From Amnibacterium flavum (GTDB taxonomy: Bacteria > Actinomycetota > Actinomycetes > Actinomycetales > Microbacteriaceae), in NCBI RefSeq assembly GCF_003097495.1, contig NZ_QEOP01000002.1, forward strand, positions 1 to 64,000: DNA of 64,000 bases, written 5' to 3'. Position numbers and translations under genes: made by a program. The notes below the pieces were generated by a model. The model was not told the DNA's origin, ran no database searches, and worked only from the letters and a program-made list of their open reading frames with translations. Position 1 is the stretch's first letter; each line of letters opens with the position of its first letter. Below are positions 35,636-46,234 of this stretch, one piece after another.

Positions 35636-35639
<4 letters not shown>
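34593..35639 (-). CDS. ABC-2-type transporter permease
   Basis: 348 residues from the GTG at 35637-35639, overlapping the ATPase stop by 4 nt (GTGA). Six hydrophobic segments: TAWYILLGVFFVVVGLVTLLL; STIVYFVLLLGTLVTPALSG; AWVSALAFLVVGAPFIAV; ALVSILVLAFELGVVAAIGV; LFSIVVTYLAVAALSVGTLI; and a late one near AAIHLVLAATALTAGWSA. Between the last two lies an external loop with two Cys. NGDRADGTLATTQVTQIG is typical of ABC-2 permeases. It forms an exporter with the upstream ATPase; the substrate is unknown. Confidence 0.9.
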
Positions 35640-36598
<959 letters not shown>

Positions 36599-36604
36599 CA
36601 GTCC

Positions 36605-36610
36605 ACGCTA
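36605..36610 (-). promoter_or_regulatory. -10 box TAGCGT for the ABC exporter operon
   Basis: The complement of 36605-36610 reads TAGCGT, 6 nt from the ATG at 36598, without a Shine-Dalgarno: a leaderless-type promoter. Confidence 0.45.
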
Positions 36611-36767
36611 TCGGCTGGCTCGTCCGGCATCGCGGGTCGGCGCTCCCGCCCGCGCGTCGCCGGCACCCGCTCCTGCCGGTGCCCGGTCCCGCCGGTGCAC
36701 GGTGCCGCCGGTGCACTGTGCGGCCGATGTGCGCACGCTCCGGCCATCCGGCGACGCGGTGGGATGG

Positions 36768-36773
36768 GAGAAT
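36768..36773 (+). promoter_or_regulatory. -10 box GAGAAT, leaderless start of hisS
   Basis: GAGAAT lies 7 nt before the GTG at 36781 with only CCTTCCC between, which rules out a normal ribosome-binding site. Confidence 0.4.
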
Positions 36774-36780
36774 CCTTCCC

Positions 36781-38031
36781 GTGGCTTCCCAGATCAACCC
36801 GCCCCGCGGCATGCGCGACTTCCTCCCCGCCGACAAGGCACGACGTGAGCGCGCGCTCGCGGTCATCAAGGGCGTCTACGCGCGGCACGGCTTCGACGAG
36901 ATCGAGACCCCTGTCGTCGAGGACTTCGATCGACTGCACTCGGGGCTCGGCGGGGACAACGAGAAACTGTCCTTCAGCATCCTGAAGCGGGGCATCGACC
37001 GTGACGATCTCGCGGCGGCGACCGACGCGGAGGATCCGCTCCTCCTCGCCGACCTGGGGTTGCGCTACGACCTCACCGTCCCGCTCGCCCGCTTCTACGC
37101 GAGCCACCGCGCCGAGCTGCCCACCGTCTTCCGTGCCCTCCAGACCGGGTCGGTGTGGCGGGCCGAGCGTCCGCAGAAGGGGCGTTACCGCCAGTTCGTC
37201 CAGTGCGACATCGACATCATCGGCGACGCGACAGCTCTCGCCGAGGTCGAGCTGATCACCGCGACCACCGCCGCTCTCGACGCACTCGGCCTCGAGGGCG
37301 CGAGCGTGCGGGTCAACGACCGCCGCATCCTCGCCGGGCTCCTCGCCTCGTGGGGAATCCCGCAGCACCTGGGGGAGCGGGCACTCATCACGATCGACAA
37401 ACTCGACAAGGTCGGCGTCGACGGCGTCGTCGCCGAGCTCGGCGGCTTCGGCATCGACACCGACGGCATCGCCGATTCGCTGAACTCGATCGTGTCCGCG
37501 GGCTGGCACCTGCTCGACGGTGTCGCCCCGCCGCCCGCATGGCTGGACCGCGAGGCGTACACGCACCTCCTGGCCCTCCGCGATGCGGTGCCGAGCGCCG
37601 AGGTCGTCTTCGATCCGACCCTCGTGCGCGGGATGGGGTACTACACGGGAACGATCTTCGAGATCGCGCACCCCGGTTCCGGCAGCTCCGTCGCGGGCGG
37701 CGGACGCTACGACGGCATGATCGGCCGGTTCCTGGGCACCGACGTGCCGGCGGTCGGGTTCTCGATCGGCTTCGAGCGCATCCTCGAGCTCCTGCCCGCC
37801 GATGCGCTCGCAGGTCACGGCGGCCTGGTGCTCGTCTACGACCCGGACACGGATCCGGCGCTGCTCGTCGCGACCAAGACGAGGCTCGCCGCCGAACACG
37901 ACCGCGTCCGTCTCGAACGGCGACCCCGCAACCTCAAGCCGCTGCTCGAGACCGCGGCCGCGTCGGGCTGGACCCACTTCGCGACGGTCGCAGCCGACGG
38001 CTCCGTCGGAGACATCCGCACCCTCGGCTGA
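36781..38031 (+). CDS. hisS: Histidyl-tRNA synthetase
   Basis: 416 residues, class II synthetase charging tRNA-His. PPRGMRDFLPADK at the start, DLTVPLARF (motif 2 neighbourhood), GSVWRAERPQKGRYRQFVQCDIDIIG, MGYYTGTIFEI, GGGRYDGMIG and motif 3 VGFSIGFERI are all present. The C-terminal anticodon-binding domain is complete though brief. The GTG at 36781 begins the recognisable family N-terminus; the longer frame upstream lies in the divergent promoter region. It is convergent with the MmcQ/YjbR gene, with 7 nt between stops. Confidence 0.97.
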   Translation: MASQINPPRGMRDFLPADKARRERALAVIKGVYARHGFDEIETPVVEDFDRLHSGLGGDNEKLSFSILKRGIDRDDLAAATDAEDPLLLADLGLRYDLTVPLARFYASHRAELPTVFRALQTGSVWRAERPQKGRYRQFVQCDIDIIGDATALAEVELITATTAALDALGLEGASVRVNDRRILAGLLASWGIPQHLGERALITIDKLDKVGVDGVVAELGGFGIDTDGIADSLNSIVSAGWHLLDGVAPPPAWLDREAYTHLLALRDAVPSAEVVFDPTLVRGMGYYTGTIFEIAHPGSGSSVAGGGRYDGMIGRFLGTDVPAVGFSIGFERILELLPADALAGHGGLVLVYDPDTDPALLVATKTRLAAEHDRVRLERRPRNLKPLLETAAASGWTHFATVAADGSVGDIRTLG

Positions 38032-38038
38032 GGAGGCG

Positions 38039-38458
38039 TCAGCGGCGGTCGGCCGGGCCGCCCTCGTCGTCGAGTCGCCGGACGAGCTTCTTCGGCGCGG
38101 TGAGGCGGAAGGATTCGTCGACCAGTTCGGCGACCTCCTGCCAGTCGACGTCGGCGGCCGTCAGATCGAGTCCGACCCAGCCTCCGGCGCCGAGGTAGGC
38201 GGGGTCGAAGAACCGGGGATCCGCGAGCAGCGGCACCTTGTGCCCCTCCTCGACCTTGACGAGGACCGCGCTCGGGTAACGCCTCTTGTCGGGTCCGCGG
38301 GTTCCGCCGCCGAACACCGCGAACCCGGTGGTCGTTCTGAACCACGGCCTGCCGTGCGAGACGGTCTCCACCGCGCCGGGGAAGGCGAGCGCGATGCTCC
38401 GGACCTCGTCGAGGCCGAAGTCGTCGTCGCGGAACATGATCGGATGCGGCTCTGCCAT
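38039..38458 (-). CDS. MmcQ/YjbR family DNA-binding-fold protein
   Basis: 139 residues from the ATG at 38456-38458 with AGGTGA upstream. The pattern DEVRSIALAFPGAVETVSHGRPWFRT, then FAVFGGG and VKVEEGHKVPLLADPRFFDPAYLGAGGWVGLDL is the YjbR/MmcQ family (double-wing fold). The biochemical role is unknown; the fold was named from E. coli YjbR and shows CyaY-like topology. It is divergent from eno. Confidence 0.9.
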   Translation of the reverse strand: MAEPHPIMFRDDDFGLDEVRSIALAFPGAVETVSHGRPWFRTTTGFAVFGGGTRGPDKRRYPSAVLVKVEEGHKVPLLADPRFFDPAYLGAGGWVGLDLTAADVDWQEVAELVDESFRLTAPKKLVRRLDDEGGPADRR

Positions 38459-38499
38459 CTGTTCACCTGCCCTGTTCGGAGGCGGTCGAAGCGTCTCGT

Positions 38500-38505
38500 T
38501 AGGAT
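38500..38505 (+). promoter_or_regulatory. -10 box TAGGAT upstream of eno
   Basis: TAGGAT with TTCGGA (38475-38480) 19 bp upstream as a possible -35. The leader is about 50 nt and has a GAGGAG ribosome-binding site, so eno is not leaderless. Confidence 0.45.
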
Positions 38506-38555
38506 GAATGCGTCGCGCGCTCCCTGCGCCGGCATCACCATCGAAGCATTCCTGA

Positions 38556-39845
<1,290 letters not shown>

Positions 39846-39874
39846 TTCCAGCTGGCTCGAGGGGGCTGCAGACG

Positions 39875-40393
39875 ATGCCCACGAGCACCGGCACGACCAC
39901 GACTTCGACGTCGGGGAGGTCGCCGCGCCGCATCCGCGTGCCGGTCGCCCTCCCCGACGAGTCGCAGTCGCATGCCTGGCTCCGGAGTATCCGGCTGTCC
40001 GGGTTCTCGATCCTCGTCCTCGCGATCATCGTCCTGTTCCTCGTGGTGCTCGCTCCCGGGCTGCGCACCCTCATCGAGCAGCGGCGGCAGATCGCCGACC
40101 TCGAGGCATCGGTGGCGGCGCAGCGCGACAACGTGACCCAGCTGCAGGAGGAGCGGGCGCGCTGGGACGACCCCGCCTACATCCGCGCGCAGGCGCGCGA
40201 CCGGCTCTTCTACGTCATGCCGGGGGAGTACCCCTACCTGATCATCGACGACGTACCGTCGACGACGGATGGCACGGCGGCGCCCGCCGCCACCACGCTC
40301 AGTGAGACGAAGGTCGACTGGACGGCATCGCTGCTGTCCTCGTACCTCGCTGCCGGCCTCACCGATGCCCCCGCCCCCGAGACCGCCCAGTAG
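39875..40393 (+). CDS. FtsB/DivIC-like septum formation initiator
   Basis: 172 residues. A cytoplasmic tail of ~40 residues, one transmembrane helix (FSILVLAIIVLFLVVLAPGL), then an external coiled coil (IEQRRQIADLEASVAAQRDNVTQLQEERARWDDPAYIRAQARDRLFYV), the defining FtsB/DivIC pattern with the PAYIRAQARDRL motif. It acts in the divisome with FtsL and FtsQ. The C-terminal ~50 residues are low-complexity. It lies 29 nt after eno in its usual actinobacterial position. Confidence 0.93.
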   Translation: MPTSTGTTTTSTSGRSPRRIRVPVALPDESQSHAWLRSIRLSGFSILVLAIIVLFLVVLAPGLRTLIEQRRQIADLEASVAAQRDNVTQLQEERARWDDPAYIRAQARDRLFYVMPGEYPYLIIDDVPSTTDGTAAPAATTLSETKVDWTASLLSSYLAAGLTDAPAPETAQ

Positions 40394-40403
40394 AGGCACC
40401 GCC

Positions 40404-40913
40404 ATGACCAGACCCCCGTTCCCCGCTCCCGAACAGGCCGACATCGCCGAGGTCTCGGCGCAGCTCGGACGGCCCGCCCGTGATGTGCTCGGCATCGCGG
40501 CGCGCACGGCGGCCGGGGAGCCGACGGTGGTCGCCACCGCCCCTCGGCTCGGAGACGGGACCCCGTTCCCGACGCTGTACTACCTGAGCCACCCCGCGGC
40601 CACGGCCGCGATCTCGGCCCTCGAGGCCGACGGTGTGATGCGCGAGCTCAACGACCGCCTGCAGGCCGAGCCCGAGCTGCGCGAGGCCTACGCGCGCGCC
40701 CATGAGGCGTACCTGGCCGATCGCGACAGCATCGAGGTCGTCCCCGAGCTGGCCGGCATCAGCGCGGGCGGCATGCCGGTCCGGGTGAAGTGCCTGCACG
40801 CCCTCGCGGCGCACTCGCTCGCGGCCGGACCGGGGATCAACCCGATCGGCGACATCGCCCTCGAACTGGCCGATTGGACCCCCGAAGCAGATGCGCCGCG
40901 CGCGCTCGACTGA
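40404..40913 (+). CDS. DUF501 domain protein
   Basis: 169 residues from the ATG at 40404. FPTLYYLSHPAATAAISALEADGVM, EAYARAHEAYLADRD and SAGGMPVRVKCLHALAAHSLAAGPGINPIGDIAL are the DUF501 family (the Cys and two His in VKCLHALAAHSL are conserved). The function is unknown; it regularly sits between ftsB-like and the downstream genes in Actinobacteria, which suggests a link to division or central metabolism. The last 23 nt overlap the start of the protease. Confidence 0.92.
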   Translation: MTRPPFPAPEQADIAEVSAQLGRPARDVLGIAARTAAGEPTVVATAPRLGDGTPFPTLYYLSHPAATAAISALEADGVMRELNDRLQAEPELREAYARAHEAYLADRDSIEVVPELAGISAGGMPVRVKCLHALAAHSLAAGPGINPIGDIALELADWTPEADAPRALD

Positions 40914-42189
40914 CCAGCGGCGGTCGCCCCGTCGACTGCTCGTCGCCGTCGTCGCCGCGGGGGTCGGACTCGCCATGGCCCTCGGGGGAGCGGTGCCGGC
41001 CCGAGCCGACTTCGTGCGAGACCTCGAGTACTGGCTGAGCGACTACGGCATCGAGTCGGCCTGGCAGGTCACCCAGGGTGCGGGGCAGCGGATCGCGGTC
41101 ATCGACACCGGGATCGGAACCGTCCCCGAACTGGCCGGCGCCGTCGTCGGCGGGACCGACATGTCGGGTCTCGGTTCTGCCGACGGCCGCACCCCCGTGG
41201 GTGAGGACTCCGGTCACGGGACTCTCGTCGGATCGATCCTCGCCGGCCGCGGTGACGGGCCCGGATCCGGGGTCATCGGGGTGGCGCCCCAGGCGGAGCT
41301 GCTTTCGATCTCGGTCGCTTTCGGCGAAGGGACGACCGTCTCGACGGGCGATCAGATCGCCGGCGCGGTGCGCTGGGCCGTCGACAATGGGGCGACCGTC
41401 ATCAACATGTCGCTCACCACCAACACCCTCACCTGGCCCGAGAGCTGGGACGACGCCTTCCTCTACGCCTTCGAGCACGACGTCGTCATCGTGGCCGCAG
41501 CGGGCAACCGCGGTGCGGGCACCGTGGAGGTGGGAGCTCCCGCGACCATCCCCGGTGTCGTCGCGGTCGCGGGTGTCGACAGGGACGGCGAGGCCAGCTT
41601 CGACGCATCCAGTCAGGGCGTCACCCTCGCGGTCGCCGCCCCCAGCGAGGAGCTCGTCGGCGTCGACCCCGACGGCCAGGACCTCTACTGGTCGGGCACG
41701 AGCGGCGCCGCCCCGATCGTCTCGGGCATCGTCGCCCTCATCCGTGCCGCCCACCCCGAGCTCGACGCGGACAACGTCATCCAGCGGCTCATCTCCACGG
41801 CGCAGCCGAAGGGCGACCCCGTGCCCGGTCCCATCTACGGCTACGGACTCGTCGACGCCGGCGCGGCGGTCACCGCCGAGGTCGCAGCAGTCGACTCCAA
41901 CCCGCTGGCCAAGCCGTACGACCTCGCGGAGTGGATTCGGATCTACCGTCGCTCGGACGCGCCGACGACCGCCCCGACCACGCAGGCACCCGCCACCCCG
42001 GTGCCCGTTCCGCGCGCGCCGGCCGGCCCGCTCGACGTCCTGCCGGTGTGGCTGCGCCAGGTGCTGCCCCGCACCTCCGACCTGACCGACGTGGTCCTCC
42101 CCGCGGCCGTCATCGTCGTCTTCGGCGGGCTGTTCGTCACGACCGTCTGGGGAGCGGCGCGCGCGAACAGGCGGCGTCGCGCCAGGTAG
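40891..42189 (+). CDS. Subtilisin-like (S8) protease, mycosin-type, membrane-anchored
   Basis: 432 residues. A signal peptide (residues ~16-38, ending VPARA-D), then an S8 catalytic domain: Asp72 (AVIDTGIG), His109 (SGHGTLVGS) and Ser271 (GTSGAAPIVSG). A Pro/Thr-rich linker and a C-terminal transmembrane helix (VVLPAAVIVVFGGLFVTTVWG) with Arg-rich end give the layout of mycosins, the proteases of ESX/type VII secretion. No ESX component is present in this window. The start overlaps DUF501 by 23 nt. Confidence 0.93.
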   Translation: MRRARSTDQRRSPRRLLVAVVAAGVGLAMALGGAVPARADFVRDLEYWLSDYGIESAWQVTQGAGQRIAVIDTGIGTVPELAGAVVGGTDMSGLGSADGRTPVGEDSGHGTLVGSILAGRGDGPGSGVIGVAPQAELLSISVAFGEGTTVSTGDQIAGAVRWAVDNGATVINMSLTTNTLTWPESWDDAFLYAFEHDVVIVAAAGNRGAGTVEVGAPATIPGVVAVAGVDRDGEASFDASSQGVTLAVAAPSEELVGVDPDGQDLYWSGTSGAAPIVSGIVALIRAAHPELDADNVIQRLISTAQPKGDPVPGPIYGYGLVDAGAAVTAEVAAVDSNPLAKPYDLAEWIRIYRRSDAPTTAPTTQAPATPVPVPRAPAGPLDVLPVWLRQVLPRTSDLTDVVLPAAVIVVFGGLFVTTVWGAARANRRRRAR

Positions 42190-42243
42190 TACCCTTTATT
42201 TGTTGTATTCCTGCCTTAACACACACAACTGGAGACGTCCACG

Positions 42244-43659
42244 GTGCCCAAGATCCTGATCGTCGGCGGCGGCTACGCCGGCTTCTACACAGCGTGGAAG
42301 CTCGAGAAGCAGCTCAACAAGGGCGAAGCCGAGGTCATGGTCGTCGACCCTCTGCCGTACATGACGTACCAGCCCTTCCTGCCCGAGGTCGTCGGCGGCA
42401 ACGTCGAGCCGCGCCACGCACTCGTCGCCCTGCGCCGTCACCTGAAGAAGACCACCGTCGTCACCGCGCGCGTCACCAAGATCGACCACGCGTCGAAGAC
42501 CGCGACGATCACGCCCGAGGTCGGCGAGCCGTGGGAGACCAGCTACGACATCATCGTCGTCACCGCCGGATCGGTCAGCCGCACGTTCCCGATCCCCGGC
42601 GTCGCCGACAACGCGATCGGCCTCAAGGCCATCGAAGAGGCCGTCGCCATCCGCGACCGCATCATGACCAATTTCGACAAGGCGGCGACGCTGCCCGCCG
42701 GACCCGAGCGCGATCGCCTGCTCACCTTCGTGGTGGTCGGCGGAGGCTTCGCCGGCATCGAGGTGTTCGCCGAGATGCGCTCGCTCGCCAGCGACCTGGT
42801 CAAGAAGTACCCCCAGATCTCCTTCGACGACACCCGCTTCCACCTCATCGAGGCCATGGGGCGGATCATGCCCGAGGTCTCGCTCAAGACCAGCCACTGG
42901 GTCCTCAAGAACCTCGCCCAGCGCGGGGCCGAGGTGCACCTCGACACCCAGCTCAAGTCGGCAGTCGGGGGAGTCATCGAACTCTCCACCGGCGAGAGCT
43001 TCGAGAGCGATGTCATCGTCTGGACCGCCGGTGTCATGGCGACTCCGATGCTGCGCAACACCGACCTTCCGCTCGAAGAGCGCGGTCGTCTCCGCGTCCG
43101 CGCCGACCTCCGCGTCGAGGACGACAACGGCATCGTGGCCGACGCGTGGGGTGCCGGTGACGTCTCGGCAGTGCCCGACCTGACCGGCAAGGGCGTGGGC
43201 GGCTACTGCGTCCCCAACGCCCAGCACGCGGTGCGTCAGGGAAAGCAGCTCGCGAAGAACATCACCGCGACGGTGCGCGGCGAGCTGCCCAAGGACTACT
43301 ACCACGAGAACCTCGGCGCCGTCGCTGGTCTCGGCCCCGGCTACGGCGCCTTCCAGTCGGGCAAGATCGGCATCACCGGTTTCGTCGCCTGGATCATGCA
43401 CCGCGGCTACCACGGCCTGGCGATGCCCACCTGGGAGCGCAAGATCCGCGTCATCGGCAACTGGGTGTTCAACGTCATCCTCGGTCGCGACATCGTGTCG
43501 ATCGAGGCTCGCGAGCACCCGCGCGCCGGCTTCGAGGCGTTCGCGTCACGACCCAAGCCCGCCGCCGACGAGGCTCCTGCCAAGGCGGCCAACGCTCCGC
43601 TGCCCGGAAAGGGGTCGACCACCCCCGCGCAGAACGAGCCGGTAGCCGTCAAGAAGTAG
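42244..43659 (+). CDS. Type II NADH dehydrogenase (NDH-2)-like flavoprotein
   Basis: 471 residues, FAD-dependent two-dinucleotide-binding oxidoreductase that would pass electrons from NADH to quinone without pumping protons. The FAD motif GGGYAGFY is at residues 8-15, the NADH motif GGGFAGIE mid-protein, and AWGAGDVSAVP marks the second FAD contact. The C-terminal region (GFVAWIMHRGYHGLAMPTWERKIRVIGNWV) is amphipathic, as in membrane-bound NDH-2; the last ~40 residues are Ala/Pro-rich. The GTG start follows GGAGACG. The 54-nt AT-rich gap upstream probably holds the promoter. Confidence 0.93.
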   Translation: MPKILIVGGGYAGFYTAWKLEKQLNKGEAEVMVVDPLPYMTYQPFLPEVVGGNVEPRHALVALRRHLKKTTVVTARVTKIDHASKTATITPEVGEPWETSYDIIVVTAGSVSRTFPIPGVADNAIGLKAIEEAVAIRDRIMTNFDKAATLPAGPERDRLLTFVVVGGGFAGIEVFAEMRSLASDLVKKYPQISFDDTRFHLIEAMGRIMPEVSLKTSHWVLKNLAQRGAEVHLDTQLKSAVGGVIELSTGESFESDVIVWTAGVMATPMLRNTDLPLEERGRLRVRADLRVEDDNGIVADAWGAGDVSAVPDLTGKGVGGYCVPNAQHAVRQGKQLAKNITATVRGELPKDYYHENLGAVAGLGPGYGAFQSGKIGITGFVAWIMHRGYHGLAMPTWERKIRVIGNWVFNVILGRDIVSIEAREHPRAGFEAFASRPKPAADEAPAKAANAPLPGKGSTTPAQNEPVAVKK

Positions 43660-43703
43660 GCGATTGCTCGGCGGTCGCTTCGCGAGCTTTCCAGCCGGCG
43701 ACC

Positions 43704-43780
43704 GCCCCCATAGCCCAATCGGCAGAGGCAGACGACTTAAAATCGTTTCAGTCGGAGTTCGAATCTCCGTGGGGGCACCA
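43704..43780 (+). tRNA. tRNA-Leu (anticodon UAA), short variable arm
   Basis: 77 nt including an encoded CCA. The acceptor stem GCCCCCA/TGGGGGC is 7 bp and perfect; discriminator A73. The D arm has a 3-bp stem GCC/GGC and the loop AATCGGCAGA, like bacterial tRNA-Leu. The anticodon arm GACGA-CTTAAAA-TCGTT gives UAA (Leu, UUA codon). The T arm CGGAG-TTCGAAT-CTCCG is canonical. The variable loop is only 5 nt (TCAGT), whereas bacterial tRNA-Leu is class II with a long arm. The D arm and anticodon fit Leu, so I call Leu, noting this as odd. Confidence 0.9.
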
Positions 43781-43833
43781 GTAGTCGGGGTGCCCGGGTT
43801 CGCTCGCTGCGCTGCGCCCTGCCGTACGTCGGG

Positions 43834-46131
43834 TCAGTGATTGAGGGCCGGCTCCACGTAGCGGACCCACAGCCATGATGCGGCACCGACCGCGCCGACG
43901 CCCAGCGCGACGAGCGCGGCGACGACGACTCCGGGGTTCCCCGCGATCTCGCTCGCGGAGATGAGCACGGTGAACAGCAGCGTCCAGGCTCCGATGGTCG
44001 TGGCGGCCCAGATGGCTCGGGAGTGGGCGAGCAGATCGGAGCCGGGGGACCCGCCGAGCGGGAGCAACGAGATCGCCGCCGCCCCGGCAGCCGCGAAGGT
44101 GACGGTTGCGGCGAGCTCGCTGAGGAAGAGGTCGCCCGCGGACGAGGCCCCGACGAGGCTGTATCCGGTCCACGCCCCGATGGAGAGCGCCCCGAGCGTC
44201 GCCGCGCGTGCGAGTGCGACGCCGCTGCGTGCGCGGACGGTGGCGATGGTGTCGAATGCTCCGCCGAGCACCTGCCCGAAGGCCAGGGGAGGGGTGAGGC
44301 CGAAGACACGGGTCACCACGGCCGCCAGTGCACTGACGCCCAGCAGTCGCGGACGGGGAACCACGCGCACGGGAACGCGGAAGAGCCTGCGCGCCACGAT
44401 GAGCACGAGGGCGGTGCCGACCAGGTTGACGACGGCCAGTCCCGCAAGGACGGCGGCGCCGAGCCTCAGGTAGTTCGACTGGGCGAGCACCGGTTGCGAG
44501 AGCACCGCGAGCACAGCGGCGACCAGCAGCGACAGAGTCGCCACCGTCCATCGGCTGACGGTCGGCCACGGGCGTGCCCGTGCGCTGTCGATCCTCGACC
44601 GGTTGCGTCCGGTGAAGGAGGGGAGCGCGCGCATCCGGCCGCTCATGGTGCGGAAGCCGACGAGTCCCGGCACGAACGCCAGCCCGATCGTCGCGGTCGA
44701 CAGGCCGAGGCCGGCGATCAGGCTCGTCGCGACCGCGCCGCTCATCGGGGCCAGCGCCGACCCGTAGGCGGTCGGCACGAGCAGGTTCGATACCCAGGTG
44801 GGGACCGTCGCCCTGCCGGTCGGTCCACCGGCCGCTCCGCCGGGGCCGGAAGCTGACGGCGATCCGGTCCCTGATCCGCCTCCGGCTCCGGAGTCCGTGC
44901 CGGTGGCCCCGCCGGAGGAGGGAGCCGGTGCGGTCGTGCCGGCCGAGGCCGAAGGGGTCGGAGTCGACGCGGGGGCATCGGAGGCGAACCGCACCGGGAC
45001 CGCGGGACTGGCGGCGCTCGCGTTACCGGCGGGGTCGAGCTGGATCGCGGTGAGGTCGGCGCGACCCTCGGGAATGGGTGCACCCTCGCACGACCAGACT
45101 CCCCGCGAAACCGCCGCCTGGCAGACGGGCTGGATCCCCGCGAACACGAGCACGCTGTTGCCGTCGTCCCCGGTGCCGGCGATGCGCGCCTTCGACGTCG
45201 GAATGCGGGCACCGGACGTCGGAGAGGTGATCGTCGGCGACGAGGGGGCGTCGCGGTCGATGAGCAGGGTGACGGGAGCGCTGGGAGTCGAGGTGCCGTA
45301 GAAGTCGGCGGTCTGCGTGGCCGAGACCGAATAGCTGCCCGTCGTCAGGGTTCCGCCCCACACGCAGGTCCACAGCCCTGAGCTGTCAGCGACCACGACG
45401 CAGGTCGAGTCTGTGCCGTCGATGCGGGCCGTGACGGTGGCGCCGGGATACGCCGTGCCGCCCACCTGGCCGGCGGTCGTCGCCTGGGTCGTCGGCTGGA
45501 TGGTCGGGGCGCCGAGCCAGGCGACCGTCGCCGAACGCTCCGTCTGGGTTCCATTGAGGAGGGCGACGAGTCGGATGGGCACCGCGGGCCCATCGGGCAG
45601 GGAGGTGACGACACAGCTCCAGGCGGTGTCGTCACCCGCGGGCACGATGCAGAGCGGATCGCCCGATCCGTCGTCGAGCTGCACCTGCACCTCGCTACCG
45701 GCGGACCGGGTCCCCGTGACGGTGAGCGGCAGGGAGACGGGTGAGGCGACCGGGTCGATCGTCAGTTCCGGCGCGGTGCCGGATCCGGGATTCGGCAGGG
45801 ACTCGGTCGGTGGCGCGGGCTCGCTCGAGGGAACCGGTCGGGGAGAGGTGTCCGGCTCCGTGGACTCCTGCGGATCGGGCGCGGTCGTCTCTGCGGGAGC
45901 GGGAGCAGGCGCCCGCTCCGCGGTGTCGGCCGGCGTCTCGGGGACCGGCGTCGACTCGCCGGCGGCGACAGCCGGTGCGGAGGCGAAGGGGACGATCGCA
46001 CCGGCTCCAGCGAGCATCAGCACGAGCGTCAGGGACCACCGAATGCGGCCCCGTCCCGGGCGGGACGGGCGCCTCTGTTCTGAGCGGAAAGCGGAAAACA
46101 CCTCCTTCCATTGACGCAGGGGCGTGCGCAC
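43834..46131 (-). CDS. Secreted/membrane protein with three Ig-like domains and a multispanning C-terminus
   Basis: Up to 765 residues; not a recognised family. A signal peptide (about residues 30-57, ending PAVAA) is followed by a Pro/Glu/Thr-rich stretch, then three Ig-like repeats, each with a Cys pair in a C-V...W-C pattern suggesting one disulfide per domain. A Ser/Gly/Pro-rich linker follows, then about eight transmembrane helices to the end. The start is uncertain: a TTGACA (complement of 46133-46138) immediately upstream of GTG 46131 suggests a start nearer GTG 46101. It may be a surface-exposed sensor or adhesin anchored by a transporter-like base; the role is unknown. Confidence 0.75.
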   Translation of the reverse strand: MRTPLRQWKEVFSAFRSEQRRPSRPGRGRIRWSLTLVLMLAGAGAIVPFASAPAVAAGESTPVPETPADTAERAPAPAPAETTAPDPQESTEPDTSPRPVPSSEPAPPTESLPNPGSGTAPELTIDPVASPVSLPLTVTGTRSAGSEVQVQLDDGSGDPLCIVPAGDDTAWSCVVTSLPDGPAVPIRLVALLNGTQTERSATVAWLGAPTIQPTTQATTAGQVGGTAYPGATVTARIDGTDSTCVVVADSSGLWTCVWGGTLTTGSYSVSATQTADFYGTSTPSAPVTLLIDRDAPSSPTITSPTSGARIPTSKARIAGTGDDGNSVLVFAGIQPVCQAAVSRGVWSCEGAPIPEGRADLTAIQLDPAGNASAASPAVPVRFASDAPASTPTPSASAGTTAPAPSSGGATGTDSGAGGGSGTGSPSASGPGGAAGGPTGRATVPTWVSNLLVPTAYGSALAPMSGAVATSLIAGLGLSTATIGLAFVPGLVGFRTMSGRMRALPSFTGRNRSRIDSARARPWPTVSRWTVATLSLLVAAVLAVLSQPVLAQSNYLRLGAAVLAGLAVVNLVGTALVLIVARRLFRVPVRVVPRPRLLGVSALAAVVTRVFGLTPPLAFGQVLGGAFDTIATVRARSGVALARAATLGALSIGAWTGYSLVGASSAGDLFLSELAATVTFAAAGAAAISLLPLGGSPGSDLLAHSRAIWAATTIGAWTLLFTVLISASEIAGNPGVVVAALVALGVGAVGAASWLWVRYVEPALNH

Positions 46132-46189
46132 ATGTCAAACATTCCGGCGAGCCGACACTGGTCACCGTGCCGCCGAGGCCCCAGAATGT

Positions 46190-46217
46190 GCGGAGTGGGA
46201 CGATCGTCCCACTCCGC
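46190..46217. promoter_or_regulatory. 28-bp perfect palindrome, candidate TetR operator
   Basis: The half-site GCGGAGTGGGACGA is followed directly by its exact reverse complement. It lies 17 bp upstream of the TetR ATG, between this operon and the divergent Ig-like protein gene. A long perfect palindrome in this position is typical of autoregulated TetR operons; it could control both directions. Confidence 0.65.
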
Positions 46218-46234
46218 TTTCCGATCGGAGTCCG

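Noticed and set aside
43670-43706. GGCGGTCGC...GCGACCGCC hairpin as an NDH-2 terminator
   Set aside because: The loop is about 19 nt and the right arm runs into the tRNA 5' end, so it is a weak terminator candidate.
46131-46133. GTG 46131 as the certain start of the Ig-like protein
   Set aside because: A TTGACA immediately upstream suggests that the transcript begins downstream, so the listed start is uncertain.
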